Shown piece by piece: positions 24,920-33,562 of a DNA stretch of 64,000 nt. Location: NCBI RefSeq assembly GCF_003143975.1, contig NZ_QFVR01000006.1:62001-126000 (forward strand), written 5' to 3'. Each line of letters opens with the position of its first letter. Positions within the stretch are counted from its first letter, which is position 1. A program made the translations under genes and the position numbers. Source of the stretch: Kurthia sibirica. Lineage in GTDB: Bacteria; Bacillota; Bacilli; Bacillales_A; Planococcaceae. Under the pieces are notes generated by a model, which saw nothing but the letters and a program-made list of their open reading frames with translations, was not told the DNA's origin and did not search any database.

Positions 24920-26263
24920 TTGGCTAAACTAACAAAATTAACAGCCGTTGCATTAACAGCGACATTATTGATTCCAACAGTGTCAGCAAGTGCTGAATCG
25001 GTAAAAGATTTACAATCAAAACAAGTGAAATTAAATGATAAAAAAACGAAAATCAATAAAAATATTGCGGCACAAAATAAAAAAATTGCGGCAAATGAAA
25101 AAGCATTAAATAAACAAGCGATGCAGGTTACAAAATTGAACAAAAAAATCGATATTGCCGATGATAAAATTCAAATAACGCAAGACAAAATTGAAGCAAC
25201 ACGCCATGAAATTGCAGAGTTGAAAAAATCAATTGCAGCCTTACAAAAGAAAATTGATGAACGTAACGAAATTATTAAAAATAGAGCACGTGCAATGCAA
25301 GAAGGCGACGGGAAAATTAGCTATATTGATGTATTTTTAGGTTCTAGTAGTTTTTCTGATTTCATTGATCGTGCGTCAGCAGTTAATACAATTGTAGAAG
25401 CGGATGAAGCAATTATTAATGAACAAAAAGCTGATAAAGAGAAAGTAGAGCAACAAAAAGCACAAGTGAATGATAAGTTAGATGGTCAAAAAACACGTAA
25501 AACAGAATTAGTTGCTTTGAAAAATTCTTTGAATGCACAAAAACAAACGAAGAAAACATTGATTAAAAAAATGGAATTGAAGCAAGTCAAACTAAGTAAG
25601 CAACGCAAAAAATTAAAAGAAGATTATAATGAAGTACTCGTTGTTAGTTCTCGTGTTCAAAAGAAAATTGCTAATGAACAAGCAAAAGCAATTGCAAAAG
25701 CGAAGAGAATTGCTGAAGAAAAAGCAGCAAGAGCAGCAGCAAAAGCAGCAAGAGCGGCAGCGAGTAGTGCAGCTAATGCAAGTAGTGTAAGTAGTGTAGC
25801 AAGTTCAGGTAGTTTGAATAGTGCTTCTGCAAGTACACCAGTCAAAGCGACATCAGGGACATGGATTAAGCCAGCAGCAGGCCGTTTTACTTCTGGTTTT
25901 GCAGGACGTGACATCGGTGCGGGTGCTGAGTATCATTATGGTATTGATATTGCTAATAGTGTAGGAACACCAATTGTTGCTTCTGCCGATGGTGTTGTTT
26001 TTAAAACAGGTCCATTATCAACATATGGTAATGTTGTGATGATTACACATAATATTAAAGGGAAAACCTATACATCGCTTTATGCTCATATGAGTCGCGT
26101 GGGGTCTTCAGCAGGTCAATCAGTAAAACAAGGGCAAGTTATCGGTTATATGGGATCTACAGGCCGCTCGACAGGTCCACATGTTCATTTTGAAATTCAT
26201 ACAGGCAGTTGGGTTAATCAAGCGACAGGTGCAGTAAATCCAATGCAATTTTTATCGCAATAA
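24920..26263 (+). CDS. Secreted coiled-coil M23 peptidase, candidate FtsEX partner
   Basis: A 447-residue protein. The signal peptide ends near ASA (residues 22-25). Residues 28-245 are Lys/Glu/Gln-rich coiled coil, as in EnvC and PcsB. A low-complexity Ala/Ser linker (about 250-310) follows. The C-terminal LytM/M23 domain has zinc ligands in YHYGIDIA (HxxxD) and GPHVHFEIH (HxH), so it looks catalytically competent rather than a degenerate EnvC-like activator. The start is TTG 24920 with AGGAGG upstream, 16 bases after ftsX. Shared operon and architecture suggest it is a peptidoglycan endopeptidase controlled by FtsEX; this is inference from context. Confidence 0.85.
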   Translation: MAKLTKLTAVALTATLLIPTVSASAESVKDLQSKQVKLNDKKTKINKNIAAQNKKIAANEKALNKQAMQVTKLNKKIDIADDKIQITQDKIEATRHEIAELKKSIAALQKKIDERNEIIKNRARAMQEGDGKISYIDVFLGSSSFSDFIDRASAVNTIVEADEAIINEQKADKEKVEQQKAQVNDKLDGQKTRKTELVALKNSLNAQKQTKKTLIKKMELKQVKLSKQRKKLKEDYNEVLVVSSRVQKKIANEQAKAIAKAKRIAEEKAARAAAKAARAAASSAANASSVSSVASSGSLNSASASTPVKATSGTWIKPAAGRFTSGFAGRDIGAGAEYHYGIDIANSVGTPIVASADGVVFKTGPLSTYGNVVMITHNIKGKTYTSLYAHMSRVGSSAGQSVKQGQVIGYMGSTGRSTGPHVHFEIHTGSWVNQATGAVNPMQFLSQ

Positions 26264-26312
26264 ATCACGTGATTTCGATTCCAGAGGAGAAGAATCGAAT
26301 GATTTGACTAAC

Positions 26313-26357
26313 AGACCGGTTATTATCGTAAAATACGATGATAATCGGTTTTTTTAC
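26313..26357 (+). terminator. Terminator after M23 gene
   Basis: ACCGGTTATTATCGTA pairs with TACGATGATAATCGGT with small mismatches, followed by a run of seven T. Confidence 0.85.
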
Positions 26358-26422
26358 ATCGTATTAGTTGCAAGATAAGGATGAAGTAATATACCCTATA
26401 AGGTATACAAAGGGAGGGTATT

Positions 26423-27070
26423 ATGCCAAATAATATGTGGTATACATTTTTTAATATAACGATGCCGGCGAGTCAATATGCATTTTTAGCGGCTGTCATC
26501 ATTGTTTGTGTATTGCTTTATCTTGTAAATCGTACGACCGATATTGATGGGTTTTTAAATGATATTATTTTATTTGTGATTGTATGGAAGTTAAGTTACA
26601 TTAGTAGTAATTGGTCGGAATTTATCAATTATCCTTTAGCAGTAGTGTATTTTAATGGTGGGTTAGTGGGGATTTATAGTGGGTTACTTGTTGTTATAGC
26701 ATATGAACTGTATAAAAATAGACAGAATTTACATGACGGTTTCTTCCGAAGATTCTATTTTATATTTTTTGAAATGTTTGCTCTCTACAATTTTTTCTTC
26801 CTTATACTTACTAAAGTAGACTTGAAGTTAATGATCGTTTCTACTATCTTTTATTTTTTAATCGGTGTTTGCATCGTGTTTACATTTAGAAAAAAGCAAT
26901 ATGTTTTACAAATCATTTCAATGTTACTATTAATACTAGTTACACTATTTTCATTACTAGAGCCACTTGGAATTCATCAATTAAAAATTGCATTATTAGT
27001 CGTGTTTGTTTTCATATGGAATATAGCATATTGGTTAATGGTAAAGAGGAGGGATCATGTTGAAAATTAA
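26423..27070 (+). CDS. Polytopic membrane protein, unknown function
   Basis: A 215-residue protein with about six predicted membrane helices (for example QYAFLAAVIIVCVLLYLV, LLVVIAYELY, FEMFALYNFFFLIL, IVSTIFYFLIGVCIVFTF, ISMLLLILVTLFSLL, LLVVFVFIWNIAYWLMV). I do not recognise a family. It overlaps the downstream thioredoxin-like gene by 14 bases, so the two are probably co-translated. A role in handling electrons or partners for that thiol protein, analogous to CcdA, is possible, but no conserved cysteines are visible apart from one or two in helices. Start ATG 26423 has AGGGAGG. Confidence 0.7.
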   Translation: MPNNMWYTFFNITMPASQYAFLAAVIIVCVLLYLVNRTTDIDGFLNDIILFVIVWKLSYISSNWSEFINYPLAVVYFNGGLVGIYSGLLVVIAYELYKNRQNLHDGFFRRFYFIFFEMFALYNFFFLILTKVDLKLMIVSTIFYFLIGVCIVFTFRKKQYVLQIISMLLLILVTLFSLLEPLGIHQLKIALLVVFVFIWNIAYWLMVKRRDHVEN

Positions 27071-27623
27071 AACGTTAGTTGGCACATTACTGGTAGCAGG
27101 GCTTATTATTTTTGCAGTGATGTCGATGCTCGATAAAAAAGAAGATAAACAAGCACTTTTAGCAACAGGTGATACTAAAGAATTTCCTGTTAGCGGTATA
27201 GAAATAGATGAGAAAGCACCGGATTTCACATTGCAAACATTGGACGGTGAAGACAAATCATTATCCGATTATAAAGGTAAAAAAGTGATGATTAATTTTT
27301 GGGCGACTTGGTGTCCACCTTGTAGAGTAGAAACACCACATATGGTGAAATACTATGATGCCGCTGCTAAAAAAGATAATTTCGAAATATTATCAGTTAA
27401 TTTGCTCAGTAATGAGTCATCGAGCAAAAATGTCGAGAAATTTATTAAGGAATATAAAATGAATTACCCTGTCGTGTTGGATGTGCGTGGAGAAATTCAA
27501 AAACAATATGGTTTCGTCAATATACCAACATCCTTTTTTGTCGATACGAAAGGTTATATTCGAGAAAAAGTAAATATTATTGATGAAAAACAGATGAAGG
27601 ATATTATTAAATCATTGGATTAG
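27057..27623 (+). CDS. ResA/TlpA-like membrane-anchored thioredoxin
   Basis: A 188-residue thiol-disulfide oxidoreductase. An N-terminal membrane anchor (residues 6-24) is followed by an extracellular thioredoxin fold with the active site WCPPC (Cys86, Cys89) in MINFWATWCPPCRVETPHM. The TlpA/ResA-type insert and cis-Pro region NIPTSFFVDTKG are present. Such proteins reduce cysteines on the outer membrane face, for example in apocytochrome c maturation. No cytochrome genes are nearby, so the substrate is unknown. ATG 27057 has GAGGAGGG and overlaps the upstream membrane protein. Confidence 0.88.
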   Translation: MLKIKTLVGTLLVAGLIIFAVMSMLDKKEDKQALLATGDTKEFPVSGIEIDEKAPDFTLQTLDGEDKSLSDYKGKKVMINFWATWCPPCRVETPHMVKYYDAAAKKDNFEILSVNLLSNESSSKNVEKFIKEYKMNYPVVLDVRGEIQKQYGFVNIPTSFFVDTKGYIREKVNIIDEKQMKDIIKSLD

Positions 27624-27640
27624 AGACGTCAAAATGAATA

Positions 27641-27688
27641 AGCTGTGCAGAAGGCGCTTGAGAAGTGTTGGCCATGCACAGTTTTTTT
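27641..27688 (+). terminator. Terminator after ResA-like gene
   Basis: AGCTGTGCA pairs with TGCACAGTT across a loop of about 25 bases, then TTTTTTT. Confidence 0.75.
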
Positions 27689-27876
27689 GATGTTATGCCG
27701 TTATGCCGCGCTAATTACATATCTAGTACGCCTATTTGATATCTTGTTTTTTGTTTTATTTTGGCAAAAAAGGGTAGTATTTAATGTCACTCTCATAATT
27801 TACGCTACTCAAAATTTCATCATTTTGGTACAATTATGAATACGTATATAAATTGGAAGAATAGAGGTGGGATTAT

Positions 27877-29046
27877 ATGATCTTGGACCTAGTGATTGAA
27901 GTGTTAAAAGGTATTGGGAAATTATTTGCCAACCCTTTGCTCTATATCGCGATACTATTCTCAGTATTAATTGGCTATCGCCGAGTGAAGGCAGAAAGAA
28001 AATCATTTAACACACGTATTCATTGGGGTTTAACAGAGTTGCTGATGCTCTTAAAAGAAGGATGGTTACCGTCGATTATTTTATCTGTCATCGCGATTGC
28101 TGCCGGTATAGTATTGCCAATGGAATACATAGTTCTCGTAACCATTATTAGTATTTTATGTGTCGTTATTTTTTATTATCATTTCTCGTCAGCAGTCTAT
28201 CCATTGGGTATTGCTTTTCTTATTTTATGGTTTACGTATACAAATGACTGGAGCTGGCATTTTTGGCAGTGGGATTTTAATACAAGTACGATGCATATTG
28301 ACCTGTTGATGAGTATACCTCTTTTAATTGGTATTTTATTAATTGTAGAAGGAATGCTCGTAAAACGCCATGCAGCAAACTTAGCATCACCTCGTCTACA
28401 AAAAACAGGTCGTGGTTTAAATGCCGTTACTTTTTTATCGAAGCGACTATGGGTGTTACCGGTATTTTTCCTAGTACCGGGAGAGACCATCCATAATTTT
28501 TTACCGTATTGGCCATTATTTTCACTTGGTTCAGAGAGCTACGGCTTGATTTTATTACCAATTGTTATTGGTTTCCAACAGCGGGCTAGAAAAATGTTGC
28601 CAGCTCATTTTTATCCTCAAATTGGTAAAACAATTATATTACTCGGTGTACTCGTTATAGTGGAAGGGTTATTAGCATTCTTTTATCCACTCATCGGTAT
28701 TGCGAGTATTATCGTGGCAATTGTCGGTAGAGCACTCATTTCCATCATTTATTCGATTGGAGAACGCAAGGGCAAATTCGCTGTCTCATTGAAAAATGAA
28801 GGTGTTGTCATCGCTGCTGTATTAAGTAATTCACCAGCCGAGGCGATGGGACTTCGTATTGGTGAAGTAATACGTAAAGTAAATGGTGAAGAAGTACATA
28901 CCGAAGCGGAGCTGTATGAGGCGCTACAACGTAATGCGGCTCATTGTAAGCTAGAGGTACTGGATACGGATGGCGAAGTTCGTCTGAGACAACATGTGAT
29001 TTTTAACCATGATCATTTTAGAATTGGTTTGTTAATTGTCAAATAA
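27877..29046 (+). CDS. minJ: Division-site topology protein MinJ
   Basis: A 389-residue polytopic membrane protein with about seven to eight hydrophobic segments and a C-terminal PDZ domain (GVVIAAVLSNSPAEAMGLRIGEVIRKVNGEEVHTEAELYEALQ, near residues 308-350). Architecture, length and N-terminus (IHWGLTELLMLLKEGWLPS) match B. subtilis MinJ (YvjD), which bridges DivIVA and MinD at cell poles and septa. Its position downstream of ftsEX also matches B. subtilis. AGAGGTGG precedes ATG 27877. A terminator follows. Confidence 0.85.
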   Translation: MILDLVIEVLKGIGKLFANPLLYIAILFSVLIGYRRVKAERKSFNTRIHWGLTELLMLLKEGWLPSIILSVIAIAAGIVLPMEYIVLVTIISILCVVIFYYHFSSAVYPLGIAFLILWFTYTNDWSWHFWQWDFNTSTMHIDLLMSIPLLIGILLIVEGMLVKRHAANLASPRLQKTGRGLNAVTFLSKRLWVLPVFFLVPGETIHNFLPYWPLFSLGSESYGLILLPIVIGFQQRARKMLPAHFYPQIGKTIILLGVLVIVEGLLAFFYPLIGIASIIVAIVGRALISIIYSIGERKGKFAVSLKNEGVVIAAVLSNSPAEAMGLRIGEVIRKVNGEEVHTEAELYEALQRNAAHCKLEVLDTDGEVRLRQHVIFNHDHFRIGLLIVK

Positions 29047-29051
29047 CACGA

Positions 29052-29094
29052 TAAGCATACGCCCTTCAGCCATGAATAGCGTATGCTTTTTATT
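29052..29094 (+). terminator. Terminator after minJ
   Basis: AGCATACGC pairs perfectly with GCGTATGCT, loop of about 20 bases, followed by TTTT. Confidence 0.85.
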
Positions 29095-29256
29095 TAAATA
29101 AATAAGAAGTTAAGTGCGGTATTTAAATACTTGAAAAACACACTAATAATAAAAAGGATATGGCATTATTATGTATAATTAGTTCATGAAGCAACTTTTT
29201 TAATTTTCAATCGTATACATAAGATAGACATATTTGGCGGAAGGGGGCAAATCGTT

Positions 29257-29877
29257 ATGCCGGATTGGTTAAGCATTGAATCGTTTCAACAAATTGCGGA
29301 TCAGCATCGTATTATCGGTACATTGATTGCGATACTTTTACCATTCATCGAAGCTTTTCTACCATTTTTACCACTTGCCGCTTTTGTAGTAGCGAACGCA
29401 ACAGCTTATGGTTTATGGTTTGGTTTTCTATTTTCATGGGGAGGTGCGGTACTTGGTTCCTATCTCGTGTTTTTAATAATTCGCAAATACGGTCATAATC
29501 GATTTTTTGGTTTTATCACGAACCGTCCAGCAATCCAAAAACTCATTCGTTGGGTTGAAACGCAGGGATTTACACCGTTATTTATTCTTCTTTGTTTTCC
29601 TTTTACACCCTCATCACTTGTTAATGTAGTCGCTGGTTTATCTAATTTAAAAAAGAAAAGCTATTTATTGACGATTATGAGTGCTAAATTTGTGATGATT
29701 TTGGTCATCAGTTGGATTGGTTCAGATTTACAATCGTTGATTACAAAACCGTGGAAAACTGCCTTGATGGTCTTGATTATTATAGCGATGTGGTTTGGTG
29801 GCAAATTTGTCGAAAAACGCAATAATAAAAAAATGGAAGCTTATTTAAGAAGTATGCAAAAACATGACGATGAATAG
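29257..29877 (+). CDS. TVP38/TMEM64 (VTT domain) membrane protein
   Basis: A 206-residue protein with five to six membrane helices and the VTT/SNARE-associated core: LPFLPLAAFVVANATAYGLWFGFLFSWGGAVLGSYLVFLIIRKYGHNRF, then FILLCFPFTPSSLVNVVAGLS. The F-P-x-x-P-x-x-L-x-N-x-x-AG pattern is typical. The family (B. subtilis YhjE, YtxB, YdjZ types) is related to DedA proteins, some of which flip lipids. Substrate here is unknown. A purine-rich GGAAGGGGG precedes ATG 29257. It has its own terminator and is upstream of addB. Confidence 0.82.
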   Translation: MPDWLSIESFQQIADQHRIIGTLIAILLPFIEAFLPFLPLAAFVVANATAYGLWFGFLFSWGGAVLGSYLVFLIIRKYGHNRFFGFITNRPAIQKLIRWVETQGFTPLFILLCFPFTPSSLVNVVAGLSNLKKKSYLLTIMSAKFVMILVISWIGSDLQSLITKPWKTALMVLIIIAMWFGGKFVEKRNNKKMEAYLRSMQKHDDE

Positions 29878-29911
29878 CTGCAACTAGATCAATCGTCTAT
29901 TAAATAGTACA

Positions 29912-29953
29912 TAAAAGATGATGTTGGTGAACTTACCGGCATCATCTTTTTTA
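29912..29953 (+). terminator. Terminator between TVP38 gene and addB
   Basis: AAAGATGATGTTGGT pairs with ACCGGCATCATCTTT, with one mismatch, followed by TTT. Confidence 0.85.
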
Positions 29954-29970
29954 CTAAAAATACAAAAGTG

Positions 29971-29984
29971 AGAACGAATGTTCT
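29971..29984 (+). promoter_or_regulatory. LexA (DinR) box upstream of addBA
   Basis: AGAACGAATGTTCT matches 12 of 14 positions of CGAACRNRYGTTYC, 66 bases before addB. SOS control of addAB is not something I recall from B. subtilis, so this may be lineage-specific. Confidence 0.65.
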
Positions 29985-30049
29985 TAAATCTATCATTTTA
30001 TTGGAGAATTTTGTACAATGGTTAAAAGAGGTAAAAAAGGAGGGTTCAC

Positions 30050-33000
30050 ATGGCATTAACGATTATATCTGGCCGTGCTGGTACGGGTAAAACAACCTAT
30101 ATTCAGCAGGAGGTTGGTGACGCATTAAGGAAAGAGCCCATTGGTGCACCCATTTTTTTAATCGTACCTGACCAAATGTCATTTTCTACTGAGTATGAAT
30201 TGACACAATTGGAAGGCGTAGAAGGTATGGTTCGAGCGCAGGCTACAAAATTCAAACGACTTGCTTGGCGCGTATTAACCGATGTTGGCGGCATTAGCAG
30301 AGAAGAGATTAATGGCTTCGGCTATCGTATGCTCATACGTAATACATTATTGGAATTGAAGGATGAATTATCATTATTTAAAAAATCAGCAAATAAGCGA
30401 GGATTTACAGAAGAAATTGAATCGTTATTGAAAGAATTTAGCCGTTATAGCATTGATGGTGCAAAATTAGCAGAATTAGCAAGTCAATTAAAAGAAGATG
30501 ACCACTCACCGCTAACCTTGCAAAATAAAATGCATGATCTTCACTTGATCATGCAGTCAATTGAAGAAAAACTAGGGACAAGCTATGTTGATAGTGAGGG
30601 CTATATTCCATTGCTCATCAATTGCGTTCAACAATCTGAACTTATTCGACAATCACATATTTATATCGATGGTTTTACGTCGTTCACCACACGTGAATTT
30701 GAGCTGGTTGCGATGTTATTGACAGTTGCGAAGGATGTTACAGTTGCTTTGCCATTCGACGATGAGGCAGCTGCTGACGATGACCACTCGCTGTTTCACG
30801 AACCGGCTAAAACAGCACGTCATTTAAAAGATATTGCTTTTCAACAAGGCGTAGAGGTGAAGAAAACGATCCACCTTACGCAACAGTTAAAATTTAAATC
30901 GAATGATTTAGCTTATATAGAAAAACAATTGGACAACTACCCAATTGAGCGCATGAAAGAACATCCAGATGGTGGTTTATCGCTCTTTGCTGCTACTTCA
31001 CGTAGTGCAGAAATTCATGGCGTTGCACGTGAAATTAGACGACTCGTACAAGAGGAACATTATCGTTATCGTCATATCGCTATTTTGTATCGCCAAGCGA
31101 ATATCTATGACCCGATTTTAGAAACGGTGTTTAAAGAATATGATATTCCATTATTCCTTAGTCAAACGAAGGCGATGCTCCATCATCCACTGATTGAACT
31201 TTGCCGCTCCTCTTTAGAAATTATTCAAAAAGAGTGGGCATATGAGCCGGTATTTCGAGCGATTAAAACAGATTTATTTTTCCCGACAGCTGCTAATATG
31301 ACGGTCTGGCGTGAACGAGCAGATCGTATGGAAAACTTTGTCATTGCCCAAGGTATATTTGGTGAGCGTTGGTTTGATGAGCGACGTTGGCTTTACAAAA
31401 AATATCGTGGTTTAGAATTTTATTCAACTAATCAAACAGACGAAGAACGGGCTATTCAGGCAGAAATTGCAGCAATGCGTAGCCATTTTCGAGAACCGCT
31501 ACTTGCACTAGAAAAAGCAATTGATCAAGCATCGACAGGTATCGACTATGCGTCGGCATTATTTGAATTTTTAGAGCAGCAGCAGGTTTTTGAAAAAATG
31601 ATGACGATGAAAGATAGTGAGATGGAGAAAGGCAAGTTATTAGAGGCGACGGAACATGATCAGGTTTGGAATGGTGTTGTAGATTTACTTGATCAGTTTG
31701 TGACGATGTTTGGTACAACAGAGCTGACTTTAGATGAAGTAGTCGCAATATTAGATGAGGGCTATGATAGTTTGAGCTTCTCACGTATCCCACCATCCGT
31801 CGATCAAGTGACGGTTGCAACGGCTGATCTAGCACGTCTTTCTAAGATGAAAGCTGTTTTTGTCATCGGAATGAACGAAGGTGTCTATCCCGTACGCATC
31901 GATCACGAGGGGATTATTGCAGATTCAGAGCGTGAATGGTTTACGCGCCTCGGACATAATATTGCGCCGACATCCAAGGAACGTTTGCTCGAAGAAGACC
32001 TAATTACCTATGCTGCTTTTACTTCAGCATCTCATAAATTAATTGTGAGCTATACAATGAGTGATGAGGAGGGCAAGTCTGTACTGCCTTCACTCTTTAT
32101 AAATCGATTGAAGGATTTGACGGGCGTAGAAGAATCCATCATCTTTATGACACCTGATGAAGCGTTAACTTCTGAAGAAGATTGGTCCTATATTTCACAT
32201 CCGCGCACAGCTCTTGCCTATTTAATGGGGCAAATCCGCCAAAATATATACGATAAAAAACCATTGACTCCAGAGTGGCAAGCATTGAGAAGTTATTATG
32301 AGCAAGATGTCACATGGTCTGTTATTTTGCAGCGTCTGATGAAACCACTCACAACGCATAATAAGGCCGAACAATTGACGCCCGATATCACAGCAGAACT
32401 TTATGGACAACATTTGAATTCGAGTGTCACGCGTGTTGAAAATTATTATAAATGTCCGTTTTCTCATTTTGCGTCCTATGGCTTACAGTTGCAAGAACGC
32501 CAAGAATATCGCTTGGAACCACCTACAATTGGCGAGCTTTTTCACGAAGCATTAAAATGGATTTCAAATGAAACAGCAGCAAAAAATATAAGTTGGGGAC
32601 AATTATCACCTCCGCAGTGCAAACAGTTGGCAGCAGAGGCTGTTGAATTTGTTGTACCGATGCTCTATCACCAAATATTATTGAGTACGGCTCGTTATCG
32701 CTATATTTTAAGGAAGCTCACTCAAATTGTAGAGAGAACGATGTTATCGCTGAGCAATCATGCAAAAAATACTGGTTTTAGACAGATTGCCATTGAAGCT
32801 GCTTTTGGGCCTGGAGAGCAATTGCCCCCAATGATTATCAAAATTGATGAAAATCGTGAAATGAGAATGAGGGGACGTATTGATCGTATTGATTCTACAA
32901 CGATTAATGATGAAGCTTATTTGCGTGTGATTGATTATAAATCATCTGCTCAAAAGCTAGATTTGAACAATGTCTACCATGGTCTATCTTTACAAATGTT

Positions 33001-33562
33001 AACTTATTTAGATGTTGCGGTAGAAAATGCATCACAGTGGCTCCCAGTTCATACGGAGGCAGGTGGAGTGCTGTACATTCATATGCATAACCCAATGATT
33101 AAGGCAGATACAATGATTGATGATTATCAATCGGAAGAAGAAATATTGAAAGAATTTAAAATGAACGGCCTGCTCTTGGACCAAAAGGATGTCATTCTTG
33201 AAATGGATGAATCATTGGAAGATAGTGGTGGTCGTTCAAAAGTGATTCCCGTACAAATTAAAAAGGATGGTGAAGTGTCGAAAGCGACATCATCGGTTAT
33301 CGAAAAAGCAGATTTAGATGATTTACGTCTGTTCATTCGTCAGAAACATAGGGAGGCAGGTCAAGGAATATTAGATGGTCATACAGCGATTAGTCCCTAC
33401 CGTATGAAACAGAGAACAGCCTGTGATTACTGCCCACATAAAGCTGTTTGTCAGTTTGATACGACTGATGTTCAACAGCGTTATCGTTCGTTGGAAACGA
33501 CGAAAGCAGACGATCTAATCGACAAGATGAAAAGGGAGGTGCATGTCAATGATTCCGAATAA
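30050..33562 (+). CDS. addB: ATP-dependent helicase/nuclease subunit B
   Basis: A 1170-residue AddB, partner of AddA in the RecBCD-type enzyme that resects double-strand breaks. It has an N-terminal Walker A (GRAGTGKTTYI), an inactive helicase-like body, and a C-terminal nuclease domain with RVIDYKSSAQKLD. The four-cysteine iron-sulfur staple is visible: one Cys in YYKCPFSHFASYGL and three in ACDYCPHKAVC. AAAGGAGGG lies before ATG 30050. addA overlaps its 3' end. A LexA-like box upstream suggests damage induction. Confidence 0.97.
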   Translation: MALTIISGRAGTGKTTYIQQEVGDALRKEPIGAPIFLIVPDQMSFSTEYELTQLEGVEGMVRAQATKFKRLAWRVLTDVGGISREEINGFGYRMLIRNTLLELKDELSLFKKSANKRGFTEEIESLLKEFSRYSIDGAKLAELASQLKEDDHSPLTLQNKMHDLHLIMQSIEEKLGTSYVDSEGYIPLLINCVQQSELIRQSHIYIDGFTSFTTREFELVAMLLTVAKDVTVALPFDDEAAADDDHSLFHEPAKTARHLKDIAFQQGVEVKKTIHLTQQLKFKSNDLAYIEKQLDNYPIERMKEHPDGGLSLFAATSRSAEIHGVAREIRRLVQEEHYRYRHIAILYRQANIYDPILETVFKEYDIPLFLSQTKAMLHHPLIELCRSSLEIIQKEWAYEPVFRAIKTDLFFPTAANMTVWRERADRMENFVIAQGIFGERWFDERRWLYKKYRGLEFYSTNQTDEERAIQAEIAAMRSHFREPLLALEKAIDQASTGIDYASALFEFLEQQQVFEKMMTMKDSEMEKGKLLEATEHDQVWNGVVDLLDQFVTMFGTTELTLDEVVAILDEGYDSLSFSRIPPSVDQVTVATADLARLSKMKAVFVIGMNEGVYPVRIDHEGIIADSEREWFTRLGHNIAPTSKERLLEEDLITYAAFTSASHKLIVSYTMSDEEGKSVLPSLFINRLKDLTGVEESIIFMTPDEALTSEEDWSYISHPRTALAYLMGQIRQNIYDKKPLTPEWQALRSYYEQDVTWSVILQRLMKPLTTHNKAEQLTPDITAELYGQHLNSSVTRVENYYKCPFSHFASYGLQLQERQEYRLEPPTIGELFHEALKWISNETAAKNISWGQLSPPQCKQLAAEAVEFVVPMLYHQILLSTARYRYILRKLTQIVERTMLSLSNHAKNTGFRQIAIEAAFGPGEQLPPMIIKIDENREMRMRGRIDRIDSTTINDEAYLRVIDYKSSAQKLDLNNVYHGLSLQMLTYLDVAVENASQWLPVHTEAGGVLYIHMHNPMIKADTMIDDYQSEEEILKEFKMNGLLLDQKDVILEMDESLEDSGGRSKVIPVQIKKDGEVSKATSSVIEKADLDDLRLFIRQKHREAGQGILDGHTAISPYRMKQRTACDYCPHKAVCQFDTTDVQQRYRSLETTKADDLIDKMKREVHVNDSE

